Assembly (NCBI GenBank): GCA_963842155.1
Contig: CAWJFP010000038.1
Span: 177,134 to 241,133 of the forward strand
Length of the DNA: 64,000 nucleotides
DNA from: CAWJFP01 sp963842155
GTDB taxonomy: Bacteria; Pseudomonadota; Alphaproteobacteria; JACZXZ01
Direction of reading: 5' to 3'
Made by a program: the position numbers and the translations under genes. This document shows positions 56,996-64,000 of the stretch, one piece after another. The notes beneath the pieces were generated by a model. That model ran no database searches. It was given only the letters and a program-made list of their open reading frames with translations, and had not been told where the DNA came from. The first letter of the stretch is position 1; each line of letters opens with the position of its first letter.

Positions 56996-58429
56996 GCTTC
57001 GATTACAAGGTGGCCGACCTCGCCCTCGCCGAGTTCGGCCGGAAGGAGATCCAACTCGCCGAGCACGAGATGCCCGGCCTCATGGCAATCCGCGGCGAGC
57101 AGCTCGCGGCCCAGCCGCTCCGGGGTGCCCGGATCTCGGGCTCGCTGCATATGACGGTGCAAACGGCCGTGCTGATCGAGACGCTCGTCGCCCTAGGGGC
57201 CGAGGTGCGCTGGGCGTCCTGCAACGTCTTCTCCACCCAGGACCATGCCGCCGCGGCAGTCGTGGTGGGTCCTGAAGGATCCGCGGCGGAGCCGAAGGGG
57301 GTGCCTGTCTTTGCCTGGAAGGGCGAGTCGCTCGACGAGTACTGGCAGTGCACCGACAGGATGCTGCGGTGGGCTGACGGCGGCGGCCCGAACATGATCC
57401 TCGACGACGGCGGCGACGCGACCCTACTTGTGCACAAAGGTGTCGAGTTCGAGAAGGCCGGCGCCGTACCCGACCCGGAAGGCGCCGAGAGCGAGGAGCT
57501 CGCAGTGATCCTGCGCCTTCTCGGACGCTCGCTGGCGGAGGATCCCCATCGCTGGACCGAGATCGCCAACCACATCCGTGGCGTCACCGAAGAGACGACG
57601 ACGGGCGTCCACCGGCTCTACCAGATGCAGGAACGTGGCGAGCTGTTGTTCCCTGCCATCAACGTCAACGACTCGGTGACCAAGTCGAAGTTCGACAACA
57701 AGTACGGCTGCCGGCACTCGCTCATCGACGGGATCAACCGTGCGACCGACGTGCTTATCGGAGGCAAGGTTGCTCTCGTGTGCGGTTACGGGGACGTCGG
57801 CAAGGGCTGCGCCGAGTCGCTTCGCGGCCAGGGCGCCCGCGTGGTCATCGCCGAGATCGACCCGATCTGCGCGCTCCAGGCCGCAATGGACGGCTACCAG
57901 GTCTCGACGATGGAGGACGTGGTCGAGATGGCGGACATCTTCGTGAGCGCGACGGGCAACAAGTCCGTCATCACGACCGATCACATGAGACGGATGAAGC
58001 ACCAGGCGATCGTGGGCAACATCGGTCACTTCGACAACGAGATAGACATGGCCGGGCTCGCAAGGTTCCCGGGCATAGTGCGCGTGAACATCAAGCCGCA
58101 AGTGGACAAGTGGGTCTTTCCTGACGGCCACGCGGTGCTGGTGCTGTCGGAGGGCAGGCTCCTGAACCTCGGGAACGCGACTGGTCACCCGAGCTTTGTG
58201 ATGTCGAACTCCTTCACCAACCAGACCATGGCTCAGATCGAGCTTTTCACGAAGGCCAAGGACTACGAGCTCAAGGTGTACGTGCTGCCCAAATACCTCG
58301 ACGAGAAGGTCGCGCGGCTGCACCTCGACGCCTTGGGCGTGCACCTCACGGTGCTCACACCCCGAGCAGGCCGAGTACATCGGCGTGCCGGTGGACGGGC
58401 CGTACAAGTCTGCTCAGTACAGATACTGA
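56992..58429 (+). CDS. ahcY: S-adenosyl-L-homocysteine hydrolase (one frameshift near the end)
   Basis: About 479 residues. YKVADLALAEFGRKEIQLAE, EMPGLMAIRGEQLAAQPLRG, SGSLHMTVQTAVLIETLVAL, NVNDSVTKSKFDNKYGCRHS and the NAD site KVALVCGYGDVGKGCAESLR are all present. A single break near 58362 shifts the final PEQAEYIGVPVDGPYKSAQY, which carries the conserved C-terminal Lys/Tyr that closes the neighbouring subunit's NAD site. It hydrolyses SAH to adenosine and homocysteine, pulling methylation reactions forward. Confidence 0.95.
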
Positions 58430-58592
58430 GCGGGCCGATGCCGGAGCCGCCGGCGGAGCCGGGCCGGCGACGGGGTTCGGCTTGGACTTAAGTTTTGAGC
58501 CGCTAGCCGACGGTGGGCAGGCAGCTCCCCCTGGTCACTTGAAATCGCCGCACAACTTGCCTCCCGAAGTGATTGTGACCGGTCTTTAACTT

Positions 58593-59543
58593 TTACCGCG
58601 CGGTCAGAGCCTCAACATAGAGATCCGGTGTGATGTTGCGCCCCGAGACAACTATGACGAGCTGACCGTTCACGTCGACTCTGCCACCGAGCACCGCTGC
58701 TACCCCTGCGGCACCGGCAGCTTCTGCCACGAGTCCGTGGTGAGTGAAGAGCCAGCGAATCGCGACTCGAAGCAACACGTCGTCGACAGCGACGATAGGG
58801 ACATTCGCCAGCAGGCCGGGCGTCACCGAGCCAGGCTCCAGGTTGCCTGCGAGGCCGTCCGCGATCGTGTCACCGACCGGCACCCGCTCGAGGCGCCCCG
58901 TGGCGATCGCTGTCGAGACCGCGCGGGACTCGCTCGATTCGACACCCGTTAGTTGGACGCCTACACGCGACTGCGACCACAGCGCGAGTCCTGAAAGGAG
59001 GCCCCCACCACCGACCGGCGCGACGACGGTCAGCTCGTCGCCGGCTTGACCGTCCAGCTCGCGACCGAGCGTCCCCTGTCCTGCGATGACGATCGGGTCG
59101 TTATACGGCGAGACGTACCAGGTTCGGTCACGGGTAGCGAGGCTCAGGGCGTAACTCTCGGCGGCCTCGTAGTCGGCACCGTGCTCAATCAGCTCGATCG
59201 GATAGGCGCGTAGTGCCTCGAGCTTCGCTGGCGAGGCATGCTCAGACACGACGACGGTCGCTCGTCGCCCAACGTGTTCCGCCGCCCAAGCCACGCCGAG
59301 GCCATGATTGCCGGCGCTCGCCGTCACGACACGTTCGCCCTCGGGGAGGGCGGTGATCGCGGCGAGAGCCCCGCGCACCTTGAACGCTCCCGTGGGTTGG
59401 AGGGTCTCGAGCTTTAGAAAGCCGTTGCTGGCGATCGAGCTCGGCACGAGCGGAGTCGGCTCCAGCGCCGAGCGCACCGACTGCCAAGCCACATCGAGGT
59501 CGGCGAGCGTCGGCGCACGCACCTCTCGTTCGGTCACGGCCAT
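58593..59543 (-). CDS. Threonine/serine dehydratase-like PLP enzyme
   Basis: Intact, 316 residues, PLP fold type II. The Schiff-base Lys lies in LQPTGAFKVRGALAAITALP. Other motifs are VTASAGNHGLGVAWAAEHVG, SPYNDPIVIAGQGTLGRELD and the phosphate-binding loop VAPVGGGGLLSGLALWS. There is no ACT regulatory domain, so a catabolic threonine/serine dehydratase or racemase-like enzyme is more likely than biosynthetic IlvA. ATG 59543 was chosen over 59576 because homology begins at AVTEREVRAPTLADL. Confidence 0.88.
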   Translation of the reverse strand: MAVTEREVRAPTLADLDVAWQSVRSALEPTPLVPSSIASNGFLKLETLQPTGAFKVRGALAAITALPEGERVVTASAGNHGLGVAWAAEHVGRRATVVVSEHASPAKLEALRAYPIELIEHGADYEAAESYALSLATRDRTWYVSPYNDPIVIAGQGTLGRELDGQAGDELTVVAPVGGGGLLSGLALWSQSRVGVQLTGVESSESRAVSTAIATGRLERVPVGDTIADGLAGNLEPGSVTPGLLANVPIVAVDDVLLRVAIRWLFTHHGLVAEAAGAAGVAAVLGGRVDVNGQLVIVVSGRNITPDLYVEALTAR

Positions 59544-59664
59544 GGGCCGACGATATCGATACTCGACACAAATCATCCGAGTGAGAATGTGGCCGGCGAG
59601 CCGGTCAGGAGTCGACTCAGGCTCGGATTGCGTTTCGGTGCTCGGCTAACGTGAGGGCAGCTTC

Positions 59665-59737
59665 GCGGGCGTAGTTCAGCGGCAGAACATCAGCTTCCCA
59701 AGCTGGAACGCGGGTTCGATTCCCGTCGCCCGCTCCA
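59665..59737 (+). tRNA. tRNA-Gly (anticodon CCC), CCA encoded
   Basis: The acceptor stem GCGGGCG pairs with CGCCCGC, followed by discriminator T and encoded CCA. D-arm GTTCAGCGGCAGAAC; anticodon arm TCAGC-TTCCCAA-GCTGG giving CCC; T-arm GCGGGTTCGATTCCCGT. It ends 15 bp before the 3' end of a convergent integrase gene, so it is a probable integration site. Confidence 0.95.
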
Positions 59738-59751
59738 GCTAGAAGCCCTGG

Positions 59752-60929
59752 TCAGCGGCTAGAAGTGTCTACCACAGCAAGACCGCCACTCCGGCGCGTG
59801 CCGGGAGTGTGCCGGGAACCGCGGGGCTTTCTCTCCTGGGCGATCAGGTTGCCGAGCTGTCGGGCGATCTCCTGGTCCCGCTCGTCGCTAGCGTGCTGGT
59901 AGATCAACGCCGCTCGCGGGCTGGCGTGCCCCATGCGGCGCATCAGCTCAGCCGTGCTCACGCCGGTCCCTGCGGCGATGGAGATTCCAGTGTGCCGAAG
60001 GTCGTGAAAGTGGAGCGTCTCGAGCCCGAGCTGGCGGCGTGCTCGCTCCCATGCCGTGTAGAAGCTGCCGCGGCGCAGAGCGCCGCCCTTCGGTCCCACG
60101 AACACGAGAGCGTCGGGCTCTGGTCCGGTGAACTGCGCCAGGTGCTTGCGAAGCTCGGAGACGACCGGCTGCGGCAGAGCGACTGATCGTGTCCCAGCAT
60201 CGGTCTTCGGCGGTCCGATGAGGCGGGTGCCGTCTTTCAGCTCTGAGGCAGACTCCTCGACCCGGACGGCTCCTGCCTCGAGGTCGATGCGCCTGCGGGT
60301 AAGCGCCAGCAGCTCTCCGAGGCGCAGCCCTCCGAACGTGGCGAGCAGCAGCAGAGCCCGGTAGCGAGGCTCGATCGTATCCGCCAGCTCGAGGACCTTC
60401 CTGACTGACAAGATCGGGCGCTCAGGTGACCGCTCCATGCCCGCCTCCGGGATGTTGCAGGGGTTAGCGATAATGCGCTTGTCCTGGACGGCGGTGTTGA
60501 CGGATTGCTCGGAGCAGGCGGTACGGTTTCGCGACCGTCACCTCTCCGACGCCGGAGTCCCTGAGGCGCGAGCGCCACCTGCGGACAGCTGCGGTGTCAA
60601 GACGTGCCAGTTCCACCGAGCCTAGGAATGGGGCGATGTGGTGGTCGAGCAGCCCCTGGTACAACTGCTTCGTCCGTGGTCGGAGGTCTCGGGGTGGTGC
60701 TTTCAGCCAGTCGTCTGGCGTAGACGCCCAGCGTCATGTGTCCTTTGTCCGGGTCTACCCACGCGCCGCGGCGGAGGTCGGTCTCCTGGGCTGAGAGCCA
60801 CGCCCGCGCCTCCGTCTTTTTCTGAAAGGTCTCCGGCGCGTAGCGCTCCCGTCCATCAGGTGCCTGCCAGCGAGCCTGCCAGCGCTTCGAGGGGAGCTGG
60901 CGAACGTTTCCGAACCGGCGTGTAGTCAC
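59752..60929 (-). CDS. int: Tyrosine recombinase (phage/ICE-type integrase), frameshifted
   Basis: About 393 residues. The N-terminal arm-binding part (VTTRRFGNVRQLPSKRWQAR, RERYAPETFQKKTEARAWLS, GAWVDPDKGHMTLGVYA) and SAM-like core (LYQGLLDHHIAPFLGSVELA, TAAVRRWRSRLRDSGVGEVT) lead to the catalytic domain in one frame: ATFGGLRLGELLALTRRRID (first Arg), LETLHFHDLRHTGISIAAGT (His-x2-Arg), RRMGHASPRAALIYQHAS (His and Tyr). All catalytic residues are present. Breaks are near 60700 and 60520. GTG 60929 is the likely start. It points into tRNA-Gly, the usual layout for an element integrated in a tRNA 3' end. Confidence 0.9.
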
Positions 60930-61195
60930 CGATAATGAGCTTAAGGCACCACTCGGCAACGAGCGGAAAGGACGGGGGCCTGAGATGGCTTCGACGAGAT
61001 CTCTCGCTCTGATTCGCTCCTTTCCCCCCCGGGGTCGCGTGCCAACCGAAATGCCGGTGACGCATGACGCGGTGAGTCGCCGGGAGAGGGACATTCGAGT
61101 TGACGGAATCCTCCGCGCCGTGGCATCATTTCCGTCCCTGCTACGGAGACAGCGCCATCAGGCGCTGACGTGAGCAGAGGAGGAGAAGTAGGACC

Positions 61196-61463
61196 ATGCC
61201 GAATAACGGCTTGCCAGACCTGTTCCGGGTGCTGAACCTAAAGAGTCAAGCGCTCGTTACGGATGGGCACAAGTATGCAACCACCGACCGGCACGCGGGT
61301 GGAGTTGCCCGACTGGGAGGGCTTCCGCAAGGAGGTCGACTCCATCGTAATGTCGCTACCTGACCGCGACGATGTCGACCAAGAGGACGAGGGGGCGCAC
61401 GTTCCACTCCATCCTGGTGGAGCTGTTGCCGAGCTTGAAGGTGGACAACCTCGATATCGATGA
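61196..61463 (+). CDS. Hypothetical protein of the integrative element, frameshifted
   Basis: ATG 61196 follows a strong ribosome site (GAGGAGGAGAAGTAGGACC); a 7-bp hairpin (61150-61167) lies just upstream. It starts PNNGLPDLFRVLNLKSQALV and after a break near 61265 reads MQPPTGTRVELPDWEGFRKE then VDSIVMSLPDRDD. The end is uncertain because the next gene's frame overlaps from 61372. No family is recognised. The 266 bp between this gene and int show no other gene. Confidence 0.35.
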
Positions 61464-61937
61464 GGACCGCGTTTACCGAGAGCTCCTCACGGACGTGAGG
61501 CGCAGGTGCAACTCCGGCACCACAGGGACGGTTCAGCTTCGCCTCCAAGGGCGCGTGCTTTGCACCGGGCCAATCCTCACCAAGGATGGTCGGCTTCCCG
61601 GGGTTTGGATCACCTCGAGCCCGAGCCCGACCGGCCCCTTGGCGGAGGCGTGGGAGAAGCGTGTCGTTGACTGGGCAAAGGAGATCAAGGCACTGACCGG
61701 CTACGGTCGGAATGGTCACCACCAGGGTACCGAAGTTCTCTCAGCACACGGTCGCCGCACTGGAGATTCACCACGCCGAGGTCACCGCGGCGCTGGAGGC
61801 GTTCAAGAAGGCTGCCTTGACCACAGGACAGGCGACCCGAAGAAGACGCCGAGAATGACGACGAGCTCGAGGAGGAGCTCGAGGAGGAGCTCGAGGAGGA
61901 GCTCGAGGAGGAGCTCGAGGTCGAGGCTGCCGAGTAA
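61372..61937 (+). CDS. Hypothetical protein(s) of the element with an acidic repeat tail, frameshifted
   Basis: From ATG 61372: FHSILVELLPSLKVDNLDID, EDRVYRELLTDVRRRCNSGT, VQLRLQGRVLCTGPILTKDG, PLAEAWEKRVVDWAKEIKAL reads as real protein. Near 61710 the frame changes to VPKFSQHTVAALEIHHAEVT and ALEAFKKAALTTGQ, and near 61845 to an acidic tail (DDELEEELEEELEEELEEEL) ending TAA 61935-61937. The part from ATG 61711 could be a separate 75-residue acidic protein. Acidic tails of this kind occur in phage and DNA-mimic proteins, but no function is assigned. Confidence 0.4.
61863..61920 (+). repeat. 12-bp tandem repeat (GAGCTCGAGGAG), nearly five copies
   Basis: Four perfect copies starting at 61863, 61875, 61887 and 61899, plus most of a fifth. 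In the frame that ends at TAA 61937 they code ELEE units. The copies are exact at DNA level, which points to recent slippage. Confidence 0.9.
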
Positions 61938-62310
61938 TGAGCAACGAGCGTGAGCCGGAGCCCCCAGTGGGCTCCGGCTCCACGACCGGTGCCCAGCGCC
62001 AGCAGGTGCTCGAGCTGCTTCGTCGGTCAGAAGCTCCGCTGACGGACGAAGAAGTTGCCCAATTGCTCGGAATCAAGTATGCCGGCCGCGGGGGCCGCGT
62101 CTCTCGAGTTGTATGACAAGGGCCCTCGTTGAACCTCTACCGAAGCAGAGGCAGAAGGACCGGAAGAAATGGCGGGCTGTGCCGCCTGGTCGCCAGAGCG
62201 ACGTGAAGGCCGCCACGGTCGTCGCCGGAAGAAGGCTTTGTTGGGCACCGCGTCTCTACAGACGGTATGGTTTCAGGCCGGCTCGTGAACAGGGTGCTCT
62301 CCACCAATGA
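61937..62310 (+). CDS. Small winged-helix-like protein, frameshifted
   Basis: ATG 61937 overlaps the previous TAA (TAATGA). SNEREPEPPVGSGSTTGAQR is followed by QQVLELLRRSEAPLTDEEVA and QLLGIKYAGRGGRV, a pattern like the first two helices of a winged-helix or DprA/MarR-type DNA-binding domain. The frame closes at 62116. A +1 change near 62080 would continue MTRALVEPLPKQRQKDRKKW…VPPGRQSDVKAATVVAG to 62310. It is a candidate regulator of the element; this is weak. Confidence 0.35.
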
Positions 62311-62848
62311 CCCTCAGCAGGAGCAGCTGCTAAAAGAACAGTGCCCGGGGGTCACCGGTGCGGGACCTTGCACATGCCCGACCCCGAACGTATGGGTTCG
62401 CAGGCATGAGCAGAAGAAGAAGACATATTCGCGGGTGCGGCGGGAAGCAGCGGCGGCTCGGCAGAACGAGATGCGGGCGATGAAGGTGGAGCTCGAGAGA
62501 GCGCAACGACAAGACCCGCCCGCCGTGCAGTTCCTACAAGATAAACAACTCGCCCGTGAAGCTCTGCACATTCTGGTCCATCTTGAAGCCCGCGTGGAGG
62601 AGGAGGACCGCCTTCGTCGTGAGCGTGGATACGGCGACGTGAATGACGGGAGCTGGGGCGTAATGCAGTCTCATGTCGCGGAGCTGGAGCTAGCACTCTG
62701 CAACTTGAAGTCCGCGATGACATTAATGCTCGACGAGGAGACCGACATCATCGATGCTGAGCCCATCGACGACTGGGACGAGCACGAGCTCGAAGCAATG
62801 GCAGAGTTGGAGGCCGAGATCGTGGTTTACGACACCGAAGTCGAGTAG
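62267..62848 (+). CDS. Hypothetical charged coiled-coil protein
   Basis: Open for 193 residues. The convincing part begins at about residue 45: HEQKKKTYSRVRREAAAARQ, NEMRAMKVELERAQRQDPPA, VQFLQDKQLAREALHILVHL, EARVEEEDRLRRERGYGDVN, then an acidic C-terminus (MLDEETDIIDAEPIDDWDEH). A long helix is likely. The true start may be an internal ATG. No family is recognised; position and style suit a mobile-element gene. The 264 bp after it (62849-63112) show nothing supported. Confidence 0.5.
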   Translation: MVSGRLVNRVLSTNDPQQEQLLKEQCPGVTGAGPCTCPTPNVWVRRHEQKKKTYSRVRREAAAARQNEMRAMKVELERAQRQDPPAVQFLQDKQLAREALHILVHLEARVEEEDRLRRERGYGDVNDGSWGVMQSHVAELELALCNLKSAMTLMLDEETDIIDAEPIDDWDEHELEAMAELEAEIVVYDTEVE

Positions 62849-63112
62849 CTGCTGTTCCGTCGGCGGGTCGGGACAGGCGGCGCGCTGACGACAGTGCCTG
62901 CGGCACTCCGGTAACCGCGCTCGATCCGTGCCGGTGGCCCAGGGTGTGAGCCCGGGGGGGTCTCGCTCGCCGAGCATTCTACGAACGTGGCGCTCCTACT
63001 CGCGGCGGGGTTTACACGACGTTCGCAGCTCCTCCGTTTGTCCCACGAGCGGCTCCGGGCTCGAGCCTGAGGGTCCCCGCCAACGGACACGCCCCCTCTA
63101 AGCTTCGACCAA

Positions 63113-64000
63113 ATGACGGCGGAGCCCCAGTTCAGGCGGTCAAAACGCAGAGCTACGGGAATCAAAATCCCGGGCTTGCCACTGATGACGAGGATCGCCA
63201 GGCGATGAGGAACGCTGCCATCGCCGACTTCAACAAGCGAGAACGAGCCCTACAGAGGCTGCGAGAGGCGTCGCTCGAGACGGACTACGTGTCGCTCGGC
63301 AGTAGGCGGACCGGCTCACCGCACGAGTTCTATCGCTATCCCGGTCGGTTCCCCCGGCTCTCGCTCGAGCAGCAATCGAGGCGTTCACTAAGACCGGTGA
63401 CCTCGTGGTCGACCCCTTCTTAGGCGGCGGCACGACCCTTGTCGAGGCTCGCCTTCTAAGCCGGATCGGTCTGGGGTCCGACGTGAACCCCCTTGCGGTT
63501 TTCGTGAGCAAAGTGAAAACCAGACCTCACTCGCAAACCGAGCTGGACCACGGTGACACAATGGATAGATCGGCTGCCCAGCGTCCTGGCGTCTGGTGAT
63601 GCGCCCGGCACGGACGAATGGATTAGGGAGGGATAGTCTGCGCAACCTCGACACCCGGAACTCTCGGACCTGAGAATCGTCCTGGCACAGGTTCGACACT
63701 CGCTGGTAAGCATCTATCCTGCCGCCGCAGAGTCCTTTGCCCGATGCATCTTGCTTCGGGCTGGCCAATGGGCGCTCGACATGCGGAAAGAAATCCCCCC
63801 ACGGTGGGAGGTCACGGACAAGCTCGCTTCGATGGGCGAGGACATGGTCGAGGCAGCGACGCTCTACCGCCGCCAGGTCCGAGTTGCCGATCACGCTTGC
63901 GACGCCAAGGGCTCGCGGCGCACCACGATCCTGCGACAGGAGCTTCCCGGATTGGCCGGTCGCATCGCTGGGCGGTTGCACGCTCCTCGGCTAATCCTCG
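63113..64000 (+). CDS. DNA methyltransferase (N4/N6-type), frameshifted and cut by the window end
   Basis: ATG 63113. After a break near 63130, AVKTQSYGNQNPGLATDDED, MRNAAIADFNKRERALQRLR and GSPHEFYRYPGRFP lead, across another break near 63363, to the AdoMet site GDLVVDPFLGGGTTLVEARL and LLSRIGLGSDVNPLAVFVSK. A break near 63540 gives TVTQWIDRLPSVLASG. The region from about 63660 (RIVLAQVRHSLVSIYPAAAE, ALDMRKEIPPRWEVTDKLAS) continues open to 64000. DPFLGGGTT is motif I of amino-group DNA methylases. The catalytic (D/S)PP(Y/W) motif is not seen, so it is either in damaged sequence or beyond the window. It is probably cargo of the tRNA-Gly element (defence or restriction). Confidence 0.72.

Noticed and set aside
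61863..61920. 12-bp tandem array as an origin iteron or CRISPR
   Set aside because: Units abut without spacers, are coding in the acidic frame, and no replication gene is nearby.
62827..63165. 112-codon minus-strand open frame
   Set aside because: Arg/Ser-rich with no domain-like sequence; it overlaps the start of the methylase and looks like a GC shadow.

Overview
The window is a join of two unrelated bacterial genomes. Bases 1 to about 9690 look alphaproteobacterial (Rhizobiales-like; a Beijerinckiaceae/Methylocystaceae-type host is a guess). They carry surface-polysaccharide sugar-nucleotide genes (UDP-sugar dehydrogenase, a GmhB-like HAD phosphatase, mannose-1-phosphate guanylyltransferase/isomerase, UDP-glucuronate 4-epimerase) and the start of a hopanoid/squalene cluster in the order hpnC-hpnB-hpnD-hpnE. 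At about 9690-9698 hpnE stops after roughly a quarter of its length and runs directly into a glutamine-synthetase-like gene on the other strand, which is also cut. I read this as an assembly chimera.

From there to the end the DNA is actinobacterial, probably a deep lineage such as Acidimicrobiia (inferred from gene content, not proven). Diagnostic genes are the fhaA-fhaB-pstP-pbpA-pknB cell-wall/Ser-Thr kinase operon, crgA, a dnaK-grpE-dnaJ-hspR-clpB heat-shock operon with an HspR-type operator, an EtfD-like Fe-S membrane oxidoreductase, and many GTG starts with 4-bp ATGA/GTGA overlaps.

Layout of the actinobacterial part: (a) 9.7-25.2 kb, a catabolic block: two glutamine-synthetase-like (gamma-glutamylation) genes, a PuuD-like gamma-glutamyl hydrolase, an APC permease, a luciferase-like monooxygenase, an FAD amine/amino-acid oxidase, a universal stress protein, a fused B12-dependent diol dehydratase (PduCD + PduE) with its reactivase, and a methylmalonate-semialdehyde dehydrogenase. 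Together they suggest uptake and breakdown of an amine or amino-alcohol through a diol or aldehyde to an acyl-CoA. (b) 25.3-32.8 kb, tRNA-Leu, the cell-division/PASTA-kinase operon without rodA/ftsW, trpG/pabA and crgA. (c) 32.9-34.9 kb, thiolase, thioesterase and a small His-rich protein. (d) 35.1-43.8 kb, purA-D-B-C-S-Q-L on the minus strand, interrupted by one opposite-strand gene between purQ and purL. (e) 43.9-50.8 kb, the heat-shock operon. (f) 50.8-59.6 kb, mixed housekeeping genes: beta-propeller protein, GntR regulator, phosphoglycerate mutase, cNMP-binding protein, EtfD-like oxidoreductase, dcd, MerR regulator plus ahcY, threonine dehydratase. (g) 59.7-64 kb, the edge of an integrative element at tRNA-Gly(CCC): tyrosine integrase, small hypothetical genes and a DNA methyltransferase that runs off the window.

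Reading frames are broken very unevenly. Many genes in 9.7-46 kb and 59.7-64 kb carry several single-base frame breaks in conserved stretches, whereas 46.4-59.6 kb is almost clean with one break and the alphaproteobacterial part has one. I treat most breaks as sequence error rather than true pseudogenes. Boundaries of broken genes were rebuilt by following the protein across frames and are approximate.
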